Assembly (NCBI GenBank): GCA_949126835.1
Contig: OX421502.1
Coordinates: 35,428,982-35,492,981 of the forward strand
Length of the DNA stretch: 64,000 nt
From: Anisus vortex
Taxonomy: Eukaryota; Mollusca; Gastropoda; Planorbidae
Direction of reading: 5' to 3'
The notes below the pieces were generated by a model. That model saw only the letters and a list, made by a program, of their open reading frames with translations. It was not told where the DNA came from and ran no database searches. A program made the translations under genes and the position numbers. Shown here piece by piece: positions 54,560 through 64,000 of the stretch. Positions within the stretch are counted from its first letter, which is position 1; each line of letters starts with the position of its first letter.

Positions 54560-54685
54560 TATATAATAAAAATAATAATAATATTTATAAAGCGCTATCA
54601 ACAATTATAATGTAGGCTCAAAGCGCATCAAAAGACCGAGAACAAAACAGACATACTAATAATAACGTATAATGACGGGGGTTAT
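54560..54685 (-). mobile_element. LINE 3' end remnant
   Basis: On the minus strand the sequence reads gcgctttgagcctacattat, then ttgatagcgctttataaata and an attatt-rich tail, the CR1/L2-like agcgctttataaa terminus seen at 10351 and 17385. Confidence 0.55.
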
Positions 54686-54920
54686 ACAAAACTAGACAAA
54701 AATATCTAGAAAGAATGGTAGATACCGGTATATAGATAGAAAGTCAGATATTTAGATATAATATGCATATATAGATATCGATTAAGACACGACAGACAGA
54801 CAGAAGGCAGACAATCAGACACACATGCAGGTAGGTAGGAAAGAAACCAAACCGAACAAACATACAGACACATAGACAGACAAACTGATAGGGTGAATGG
54901 GCAGAAAGACAGACAGGCAG

Positions 54921-54961
<41 letters not shown>
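54686..54961. repeat. GATA/GACA-type low complexity ending in (GA)n
   Basis: gacagacagacagaagg, acagacaggcagata and a pure ga run at about 54926-54960. Confidence 0.85.
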
Positions 54962-55684
54962 AAGAAAAATAGTACATTGTTAAAGAATTCAATAAGTATA
55001 ATAATTAATATAATATCATTTTTTCTCAATTATAAATTACCAGTGTGTTATATATTTGGTTTCTTTTTAACTCTAAACTTAGTTTTATTTTTTTTTTATT
55101 TGTATTTACTCCTCAGTTAGGAAATATGTAAATTAAAACATAAACATTTAATTTAAGAAACATATGCACTAGACAAAAGAACATTTTTTTCTTTCATTTT
55201 CGCTTTTCGTTCAGTGCAATTATTATAATAGAATGTCTTCGTAAATTTCACATTGTGTTTAAAAATTGGAATTTTATCTTTCGACGTAGTTTATTTACTC
55301 TCAGTTGTCTTCCCCTATTTGCCTCCCTCCTGCCCCCTACCACCCCGATCCTCCCCCAGTTCCAATAGTCTAAGGAAGAGAAAATAGAATTTATAGCTGT
55401 TGAAGAGGCGAATTCAATTGCGAACCGGAAATACGACTGCACGCATGAGAAATGAAACCGTTTCTTATTTTATTTCTTGTAGCGTCTCCCAACTCTTCAA
55501 GAAGATCATTGAATCATTCTGGTCTGTCCTGACGAATTTCAGGCGTAGCATCCAGGTCTATGTGAGAGACAGACAGCGAGTAAGATTGTGTCTATATAAA
55601 GATACACGCATAGGCGATTCGACTAAAATTGTGTTTGGATGTGTAAACGTAGAACTGCAGTTCTATTTTTCGCCCATTCAGTGA
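54962..55684. other. Non-coding DNA, nothing recognised
   Basis: AT-rich, with frames of up to 94 codons that lack a recognisable domain. Confidence 0.35.
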
Positions 55685-56690
55685 AGACTTTACAAGATCT
55701 TGGTCTTTACAATATCTTTAATACTTTTACAAGATCTTTAATTCTTAGATCTTGATTTCTTTACAAGATTTTGGATTCATTACAAGATCTTGAAGTCTTT
55801 ATAAGATCTTGAAGTCTTTTACAAGCGCTTGATTTCTTTACAAGATCTTGAAGTCTTTACAAACGCTTGATTTCTTTACAAGATCTTGAAGTCTTTACAA
55901 GATCTTGAAGTCTTTTACAAGCGCTTGATTTCTTTACAAGATTCTGATTTGTTTACAAGATCTTGAAGTCTTTACAAGATCTTGAAGTCTGTACAAGATC
56001 TTGAAGTCTTTACAAGATCTTGAAGTCTTTTACAAGCGCTTGATTCTTTACAAGATCTTGAAGTCTTTTACAAGCGCTTGATTTCTTTACAAGATCTTGA
56101 AGTCTTTTACAAATGCTTGATTTCTTTACAAGATCTTGAAGTCTTTTACAAGCGCTTGATTTCTTTACAAGATCTTGAAGTCTTTTACAAGCGCTTGATT
56201 TCTTTACAAGATCTTGAAGTCTTTTACAAGCGCTTGATTTCTTTACAAGATTCTGATTTCTTTACAAGATCTTGAAGTCTTCTACAAGCACTTGATTTCT
56301 TTACAAGATCTTGAAGTCTTTTACAAGCGCTTGAAGTCTTTACAAGATCTTGAAGTCTTTACAAGATCTTGAAGTCTTTACAAGATCTTGAAGTCTTTAC
56401 AAGATATTGAAGTCTTTTACAAGCGCTTAATTTCTTTACAAGATCTTGAAGTCTTTTACAAGCGCTTGATTTCTTTACAAGATCTTGAAGTCTTTACACG
56501 CTCTTGAGTTCTTTACAAGATTCTGATTTCTTTACAAGATCTTGAAATCCTTACAAGATATTGAAGTCTTTTAAGATCTCGAATTCTTTACACGATCTTG
56601 ATCTTTACAAAATCCTCAAATCTTTACAAGATCTTAAAGTCTTTACGAGATCATGAAGTCCTTTACAAGATCTTGTTACGTTAACTTAAC
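55685..56690. repeat. 1-kb minisatellite of caagatcttgaagtcttta units
   Basis: About 50 units of 19-20 bp in two alternating types, caagatcttgaagtctttta and caagcgcttgatttcttta, with drift at both edges. The agatct and agcgct cores make most units locally palindromic. Confidence 0.95.
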
Positions 56691-56728
56691 TGGAGTTCGT
56701 CTTTCTCTCGCAGTCTTATTTTCTATGG

Positions 56729-59388
56729 CAGGGGTCGGCAACCTTTTGCTAACAATGTGCCAAACTAGGATTTCTAAATCATTCAGCGTGCCAACAGCCT
56801 CAAATGAATCTTTATAAAGTTTTATATTTAATACAAAATTAACGTCTTTGTGATTATCATCCTCTAAATTTGCATTTATATCACATGCAATGTTTTATTA
56901 CTATACATTCACATTAAAATATGTATGGTAATTATTGTCTTACTATTATGATTTATTAGTCAAGATTTAACACTACTAATATTGATTTATATTTTGATTT
57001 CAGACTGTTATCTCTCTTCTTTGTTTTCAACAATGTTTATTGACACTTTTTACATGTACAATAACATTCATATATTTGTACATTAAGAGGAAGGATAGAA
57101 GACATTTATTGCAATTTTTACAATTCTAAAGGATAGAAGACAACATAGAGTATTTAAACAAATTTAGATAATTTATGTAGTTGTTGTAGTTAGGTTTAGA
57201 CTTTCACATCCATTCATTCTGTTTATTTGACATAGTTTTTCCATTCATTCCTTACTTTCGTATCATACTTCAATAGTGTACATGCATCTTATACATAACA
57301 TATATATATCTGATTGTATAAAGTAGAAATTATACAAGTTTACATTGGGGAAGGAATAGAGGAAATTTTAATTTTATGTTATTAATTTTATTACAACAAA
57401 ACCAGAGAAAAAGGAGTAGAGCAATAGAAATTCATTTATGTTCGGGAGTCTTTGTGAGGGGTGGGGGGGGGGGGGGCTATCGAAAATAGGATGATTGTAA
57501 CCAAGTGGGTACCTCTACAATTATTTAGATTGGCGAGAAATGAGGGGGGGGGGGAGATAGGCAAGATTTAATTTACGCTAATATTGTAACTAACTTTAAA
57601 TTTAAATTCATTCATTCTTTTTTATTTGACATTCTTGCTTGGCATCCATACATATTTTAATTAATTTAAACATATAATAAACGTAACCATCCATTATTAA
57701 CTGTAAGATATTTAAAACAACATAATATGGAGAAAAATGAACCAAAGTTTGGTAGAAATTATGTACATCTAGCTTCAATTGTTATATCCCTTTCGGAGTA
57801 TATATTTAATTTTAACCAACAAGCGCGGTCTTAAATGTATATATATATATAAAAAAAAACAAAAACAAAGAAAGGGTCACAGATGACAAAGAAAAGTGAA
57901 ACACCCATAGAAGACGGGTGACGAAAGGTGTCATTCACGGGTAATCCCACAACGGGAACCTTCACAAGTGAGAAAAAAATCTGTGCAGTTCTCTAAAAAG
58001 ATTAGGAAACTCCCAAATTGTCTTTAGGTTTCAAATAGCGTCATATTTTGTTTGGTAGGAGATAGCATTCGCAGTAGCGATGCGAGAAATAGATACGAAG
58101 TAATCATGTAAACTAAGTAGTTAATATAACGTTTAAAAATATACACATACATTTTTTGGTGATATTATATTTATATAATTTTCAAATCCTTTTTACAGTT
58201 TGATCATTTCAAAGTTATAAATAATAATTGTTAGCCATTCATTTAACTATATAAAAAGAAAAAAACATTTCACATATTAGTTCAAATAAAACGGGTTAAT
58301 TATCTTCCTTTAATTACAAAATATTTTCCACATTTGATTCAATAGTGAAGCCAAAAAAATTATGTTTTGTAATATAAAAAACATTACTAACTAATTATTA
58401 TCTCGTTATATAATCCAACATTATGTTATTATTACAAGATTTAATTGGGAATTAAAGTAATTTACGTTAAAAAGGTGTAAATAAAGATTTTCTGCATTAA
58501 TTGTTTGTCCATTTAAGGAAGGAGTTTATATTTAAAACATTAATGATTTCAGAAATTACATAATATAGTGTTATTAAATAAGTCTCTTATATTTATCAAA
58601 TTAATAATACAAATAAATTTGTTTTAGAATTACTTATAATTATGTTTAATTAAAAAAGATGGGCATAAAAACTTCTATTAAATATGATTAGTCTGTATAA
58701 ATTAATGAGTGGTCAAGTGTAAGTGACCTCTTTGTATACTTAAAACAGCTTTCATGTGCGATAAAATCTGTTCACTGGTGTAAGTTGAACCAAAAGCTGA
58801 AAGTAAAAGAGTGAATACCTAGCAGTCGATAAAAGCAGATGACTTTCCTAAGCAGCTTCCTTCCAAGATTTTTTTCGCAAATTGGCACTATCAACCTGCT
58901 GCATTTTAAAATCGCAAATATTCCTCCACTTAAAAATAGATCTACATCTAAGACGGTTGCAGCAAGATCAAACCAGTTAGGCTTGATGTGGATTGGAAAA
59001 ATGAGTTCATCCATTTGGAAGTCTTGCCTTTGATTACATAACTCCGCTTTGAGTGCTTCGATGTATTTCTGAAAAAGCCTAATTATATAGCTTAATATAT
59101 GATATGTCTTACTATAGGGATGTGCATCAGTTAAATGTTTTCAAATTGATTTCATGGCAAGATATGTCCAGTTTCAATACAAATCCATTCCAGTGGTGAT
59201 TGGAAATGCAACTCACCGAACTATGTCATTAAGAAAATCGGCTTCAAAAGTTAGTTTTCCTAATTAAGAACAGGAAAATTTGTTTGTTTTTTATCAATAA
59301 ATAAAAAACCTCTTAGAGGTCTTTCGCGTGCCATTGGAAATCGGTCTGCGTGCCAAAAGCCACGCGTTACTTAGGTTGCCAACCCCTG
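56729..59388 (-). mobile_element. hAT transposon family H, 2,660 bp, exact 8-bp duplication
   Basis: Left end caggggtcggcaacctttt, right end acttaggttgccaacccctg, flanked by identical ttctatgg at 56721-56728 and 59389-59396. Subterminal gcgtgccaacagcc and cgtgccattggaaatc are shared with the other family H copies. On the minus strand near 59075-58950 the frame reads KYIEALKAEL...RQDFQMDEL, resembling the C-terminal part of a hAT transposase; the remainder is decayed and AT-rich. Full hAT elements encode about 600 residues, so this copy is inactive. It is the best-bounded DNA transposon in the window. Confidence 0.92.
58772..59075 (-). pseudogene. hAT transposase C-terminal remnant
   Basis: An open stretch on the minus strand holds EALKAELCNQRQDFQMDELI, matching EALKAEFQDFQIDF in the nested copy at 15745-15795 and the ALKAEF..RF.DF pattern of hAT transposases. 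The dimerisation region and catalytic residues are not identifiable. The aligned part covers only about 35 residues; the following residues are too diverged to assign. Confidence 0.6.
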
Positions 59389-59396
59389 TTCTATGG

Positions 59397-59642
59397 CACC
59401 GTTTCGTCTCCATTGTTTATACGTTTATACGTGATAAAAACAGTTTTAGCAGTACTGTGTGTGAATGGGTGATTCCGCAAGAGCGAAATAGTTGAAATAT
59501 GTTAATCCGCACTAATGGCTCTATAGCCTAAATCAAGGGTATCCTGACTTTAAACTAAAAGTTTGCAGTAGATGAATGACTCAAGGGAAGTTCATGATCT
59601 TCCATTGAGATCCTCCCCATGTAGCAGATCGTGAAATGCCAA
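59397..59642. other. Non-coding DNA
   Basis: Nothing recognised. Confidence 0.35.
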
Positions 59643-59776
59643 TTAAACCAGTAACTTAACATCTTTTAAAACATTAATAAAAATGCAAGGCTAGACTCGG
59701 ACCACGGATGAGCGTAGGACGCAATAATCTTCTTTAATATAAGGAGCGTATGTAATATATAAGATAATTAAGATAA
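59643..59776 (+). mobile_element. LINE family L 3' end
   Basis: aaaccagtaacttaacatct, aggctagactcggaccacgg, atgagcgtaggacgcaataa, then gtatgtaatatataagataa. The hairpin is altered (cttctttaatataag). Confidence 0.85.
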
Positions 59777-60596
59777 TATGACATATTTTCTCTTAATAGT
59801 ACATCACGTGTAAGAGGCACTTACCACCTGCAAGGTAAATGAATCATGGTCGTGCTTTGTTTTAGTTACACAATCCTCTCAAATTCGACGGCAGTAAAAC
59901 TTAAATCTCGCAACCTACTGATTTAGTTTTTCTTTCATATGCAAATTACAGCGTTTAAAAAAAACACATTATTACCGTATCGATTTGTTGTTGTTTTTTT
60001 TTTGTCCCTATTCAGGCATTTGATTATAGACTAACCCGAGTTTTTCATAGAGCAAGAAATTGCAATAATGCCCATGAGGAAAAAATCTGTTGAAAATACT
60101 TGTAGAACGACATTACTGTAAACTTTTCTAAAGATGTGATGCTTAAAAATGAAACGCAATATGGTCGATTTCACAACAAACAAAATATAATCCTTTAAAT
60201 GTGAACCAACACATAATTATGTAAATCAAGATCATTCCTGGATAACTTAATGATTTGATATATTATGAGTGGGATCAATGAAACCTCTAAAAACAGTTGT
60301 TGAAAGTTTGTTGCTAAGGCTCATAATTCATACATTGGATTTTTGTTTTTTTTGGCTTAATCAATGGTGAAACGGAGACAAACTGTGAAATTGTCCCACA
60401 ATCATAACATTGATAAATATGGAGCCCATTGTTTACAGATCCGAAGGTCCACTTATAGGGTTTACTAGACAACAGGGGGGGGGGGGTCAAATCAGGCAGC
60501 GAAAACAGTCAGAGATAAACTAGCGTCCGTTGCTAGGGGTAGCTATGGGTTTGCCACTGTAGTAAAACACATTGGAATAATATAGGATGTATCTCG
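59777..60596. other. AT-rich non-coding DNA with a poly-G run
   Basis: A 12-base G run at about 60475-60486. A cagtggcaaacccatagc-like phrase (minus strand, near 60560) may be another hAT end. Confidence 0.35.
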
Positions 60597-60838
60597 TCCG
60601 ACCAAATTGATCCATAGGGCTGGTGAAATAGAGTTCACCAGTTTAGAGGATTGCGTGACTAGCACAATGCCCAGCTGCTTTTACGTTGTACCAACTAATG
60701 TTAAATGTCAGGCACCCATCAGAGGTGAGAAAACTCGGAGACACCCTTTAGACCCGGGAACATATCTGAGCCTTCACTAGGATTTGAACACAAAGACTTT
60801 CGGTACGCAAGTCAAGCGCGCATGGCGGACACCGTGCC
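60597..60838 (-). mobile_element. tRNA-derived SINE, family A
   Basis: Antisense: ccgaccaaattgatccatag, ggattgcgtgactagcacaa, caggcacccatcagaggtga, gagccttcactaggatttga (damaged B box), gtcaagcgcgcatggcg (A-box region). Older than most copies. Confidence 0.88.
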
Positions 60839-61624
60839 ACATAAGACAGTATGAAGGCTTAGTATAAATAATATGTTTCATAAGTAGTATAAGTGAGACG
60901 TTAGACTAAAGGTTATGCTGAAAGTGCAAGTATCATTCCATCAATATGTACTAACATGTTTAACAACAGACGTTAAAGATAAAACCTTGTTGTATAGGCA
61001 GATACAAACATATATATATACAAACGTACCTAATAGACTGATAGGTAAACAAACACATCCATACATACAAACATACTTTAAAAGGCAGATAGATCAATTC
61101 CATAGCTACATATACGCATTACAATAACCAAACAAATATATCAACGGAATGTACTCTTGATTCTTGTGAACTAAGTACTCACCAGCCAAACAATTCAGAA
61201 AGAATACAGTAAACACTAAACACACACTGTGGTGGAAATCCACTGTCAACTTTATGAACACCATATCACTCTCAGATTATCTTCCACCACCTCCACCCCC
61301 CTTGTCCTGGGACAGTTATCACACACGGCGGGAGGCTCGAGGAAACACGTGGCACAAAACATCACCCCAAACTCCCCTTCCTGCTCGTGGACCCGTGTCA
61401 TCTAATAGACCGGGGGAAGGAAGGCGCGGGACAACTCTTGCCAGACTCACGCTCCGGAACAGAATCATTCCCGATAAAATATGGGACGGGATGGGGGGGG
61501 GGGCGGGAATTGTAAGGAGGAGTAAAGTGGGGTAAGGAAAACAAGTGCCAGGGCCCTCTCATCCCCCTCCCCTTCCAAAGAAGTATATGCAATTGTTATT
61601 TTTTTTAGATAATAGCGTACGAGG
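60839..61624. other. Non-coding DNA
   Basis: Proline-coding and G-rich patches at 61270-61510 give a 93-codon frame without recognisable domain. Confidence 0.35.
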
Positions 61625-61625
61625 G

Positions 61626-61690
61626 CAGCGGTCGCCAACCTATGGCACGCGTGCCAAGTCTGGCAAAATCTTAGTTGATCTTTTCTCTTA
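61626..61690. mobile_element. hAT family H terminus, isolated
   Basis: cagcggtcgccaacctatgg then cacgcgtgccaagtctgg matches the cggcaacct...ggcacgcgtgcc terminus of family H. No opposite end. Confidence 0.65.
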
Positions 61691-62025
61691 TATATTTATA
61701 TAAATATTTATAATGTGTTGGCATATTTGTGTTTGTTTTTCTGAACCAATAAATTTGTTTTTAAATTTTTATCCAATTATTTTTTTCCCCTCAAAATTCA
61801 ATCACAATATGACGCATATAGCCTATCATGTTTTTCTATATCTTTAATAAGTCTATATCAAATATTCAAAGATTTTATGATTTAAAAAAATTATCAATTT
61901 TTTTCTTTTTTTCTTTAGTATCCTTATGAAAATTATTTTAATGTATTTTATTTTTGTATATGTTTAAGAAGATATCATATGGGTTTTTATTTATGGGTAA
62001 TATGTGCTTTGGTTCCCCCTATGCA
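61691..62025. other. AT-rich non-coding DNA
   Basis: Possibly the body of the preceding hAT remnant. Confidence 0.3.
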
Positions 62026-62254
62026 AAGTAAAGCACCCTTCGGACCAAACTGATTATAGGGCTGGTGAAACAGCGTTCACCAGTTTCTGTGGCTACGACA
62101 TGCTAGGGGATGTGTGGCCAGCACAATGCCCAGCCGCCTTTACTTTACCTCAACTAGTGTCAGGTACCCATCAGAGCTGGGTAGACTCGTGGACAGCCTC
62201 AAGTCCTGGGAAAAATCCTAGCCTCCACTAGGATCCGAACCCAGAACCTTCAAA
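62026..62254 (-). mobile_element. tRNA-derived SINE, family A
   Basis: Antisense: aagcacccttcggaccaaac, atgtgtggccagcacaatgc, ggtacccatcagagctgggt, tagcctccactaggatccga (B box changed by one base). The A-box end is absent. Confidence 0.9.
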
Positions 62255-63139
62255 TTGCTTCCCCCTATGTGATTTACAGTAATTATAAACATTTCCTGTT
62301 TTAATGTTGATGATTTCCTTCACGATGATATGTTTTTCTTGGGGTTTTATTGGTACAATTATTAATTGCTGATTATGTATCTTGTTACGAAAATATGGTG
62401 TGTTTTTTTCCATCAACTTAGTTGATAATAATTAATAGTAATGGTTTGACCATCTATAAATGACCACTGTTATGTTTGAACTATTGATTGGTCAGTCTAG
62501 GAAATGACCACCAGTGTCCACTCTATCAACTTTTTTGTGTGTACCCTGTCTAAAGTGACCACTGTCCGTCTTTGGCTATTGTTTTCACCTTAATTTCTTC
62601 TTCTTTTCTCCCCCCCTCTCCCTCCCTCTCACCCTCCCTCTCACCCTCCCTCCTCTAACTGAATCGATCAGGAACGGATCAGCCTATAACTTCTGCTACT
62701 CTCTGATGGCGAGACTTTATCGATTTTCTCTTTGACATGCCGTCACTGTGACGTTTCGGGAAAGACAGAAGGAGAAATGATGAACGTATAAATATATCTA
62801 GATAGACATACCAACAAAATAATAGGCCTATACATAGATAAATTCATACACACACATATGCTTACTGAAATACTTACAAATTTACCGACTTACATATTAG
62901 CATATATGCATACATACAATCATATACACATGTATTAATGTTATACAAGTATTTACTTTTAACATATGCAAATGTATACAAAAACTTCTGCATCTATAAA
63001 CACATAAGCGCTACACACAACGGAATGCTTCTTTCAATAAGGGCCAGAACTTCCAGAACAGAGAGCATTGTGCCACTGTTAGTGAGAATTTTTCAACATA
63101 GTCGCCAGTCAGCCAGAAATACAACATTTGAAACTTTTT
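62255..63139. other. Non-coding DNA
   Basis: Ccctccctctc repeats at 62615-62655 and cataca-rich low complexity at 62840-62935. No gene. Confidence 0.4.
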
Positions 63140-63250
63140 CTTGCATGTCTATTTTTAAACGTATATTTCTGTGCTTGAGTACTAATAGTTCTTTTTTATT
63201 TTTTTTAAAACATGCTGAAAGACGAAACATCTGTAATCAAGTCACATTTC
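63140..63250 (+). repeat. Dispersed repeat shared with 13490-13588
   Basis: gcatgtctatttttaaacgt, cttgagtactaatagttctt, catgctgaaagacgaaacat, ctgtaatcaagtcac. Class unknown, probably a retroposon 3' end. Confidence 0.6.
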
Positions 63251-63403
63251 CATTTGTTTGGATCAGTAAAGCATTCTTATATACTAAACATATCAATTTG
63301 TCTATCCCTGATAGAATATAGAATATCGTTTGAATAGTTACTACAATATAAGAGTTAAGTTTAAAAGATGAAATGTCTATAAGCATAATACAAATTACGT
63401 AAA

Positions 63404-63606
63404 GTAAAGTACCCGTCGTTCCAAATTGATCCACAGGGCTGATTTCACCAGTTTCTGTGGCCACGGCATACTAGAGGGGAATTGTGTGGCCATCAGATCT
63501 CGTCACCATCTCCAGTCCGGAGAAAAAAGAATCATAGCCTTCACCAGGATTCGAACCCATGAACATTCGGTTCGGCAGCCGAAGGCGCTGCCGCTCGGCC
63601 ACCCCA
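63404..63606 (-). mobile_element. tRNA-derived SINE, family A, best tRNA-like head
   Basis: Antisense. The minus strand carries tggccgagcggcagcgcctt (A box region) and a perfect B box ggttcgaatcc (63548-63558). The central region is deleted after aattgtgtggccatcaga. The intact head shows the tRNA origin most clearly. Confidence 0.93.
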
Positions 63607-63609
63607 AAA

Positions 63610-63850
63610 TACAATGTATTACAACACAATTACACATCTTCTCACTTACAAATACACAACTGAACACACACACGAACACACAAATGAACACAGACATGAA
63701 CACACACATTCTCACATACAAACACACACATGAACACACACACGAACACACACATGAACACACACATTCTCACGTACAAACATACACACGAACACACACA
63801 TGAACACACACATTCTCATGTACAAACACACACATGAACACAAGCACACG
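63610..63850. repeat. CA-rich minisatellite (aacacacacatg)n
   Basis: Units aacacacacatg and aacacacacacg with inserted attctcacatacaa spacers at regular intervals. Both-strand frames are artefacts. Confidence 0.92.
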
Positions 63851-64000
63851 TTGTATAGAGTGCAAGAGTTCATTATATAGAATTACACATGCATTGTCTC
63901 CCACTTCAGAAATCTATTTCCAATACTTCTAGACGCTGCTCACCCAAACAAACGCTTGAAGAGAAGTACCGTACTCACGCTGATTGTTATTCAATGAGAA

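Noticed and set aside
61254..61592. A 93-codon proline-rich ORF and its antisense partner
   Set aside because: The composition reflects C-rich DNA; no domain, no splice context and no homology pattern that I can see.

Overview
This window is eukaryotic, AT-rich and almost entirely non-coding. It is packed with retroposons, DNA transposons and tandem repeats. A tRNA-derived SINE present in at least 14 copies, a CR1/Jockey-like LINE whose 3' end recurs about a dozen times, and several hAT and TTAA-type DNA elements suggest a lophotrochozoan, probably a gastropod mollusc. That placement is inference from repeat style. No host gene was identified by name. No bacterial features, rRNA, functional tRNA or CRISPR array were seen.

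Region by region. 1-5 kb: one GC-rich apparent first coding exon (2384-2881, minus) with a splice donor, followed by (GATA/GACA)n and a LINE 3' end. 5.2-5.9 kb: a very homogeneous 10-bp satellite. 6-14 kb: LINE, SINE and minisatellite remnants, including an RTE-like LINE end (12.65-13.36 kb) beside a GC-rich block of unknown origin. 14.7-17.1 kb: a 2.4-kb hAT-like element with an 8-bp target duplication and a second hAT copy nested inside. 18.2-21.4 kb: a LINE fragment, a long 8-bp satellite, polypyrimidine tracts and a tiny TTAA-flanked MITE. 22.8-33 kb: LINE 3' ends, one split by a 992-bp TTAA element, seven SINE copies, a TTTCGGCC-rich inverted-repeat element and tRNA-headed SINEs. 33.24-39.27 kb: an LTR retrotransposon on the minus strand with near-identical LTRs. 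Its single 840-codon frame joins Gag, protease and a broken integrase, with no reverse transcriptase. 39.5-43.7 kb: SINEs, LINE ends and a hAT copy carrying a LINE. 43.9-50.5 kb: four satellites, three of which hold a DNA transposon whose empty site can be read from neighbouring repeat units. 51-56.7 kb: further minisatellites. 56.73-59.39 kb: a 2,660-bp hAT element with a perfect 8-bp duplication. 59.6-64 kb: LINE and SINE copies and CA-rich DNA.

Nothing here forms a pathway or operon. The relationships are parasitic and nested. The LTR element lacks RT and would need a helper. One SINE family shares its 3' hairpin tail with the abundant LINE, suggesting it borrows that LINE's machinery. The satellites record clean transposon insertions. 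I found no convincing novel protein system. The most informative items are the RT-less Gag-protease-integrase element, the LINE/SINE tail sharing and the transposon-in-satellite insertions.
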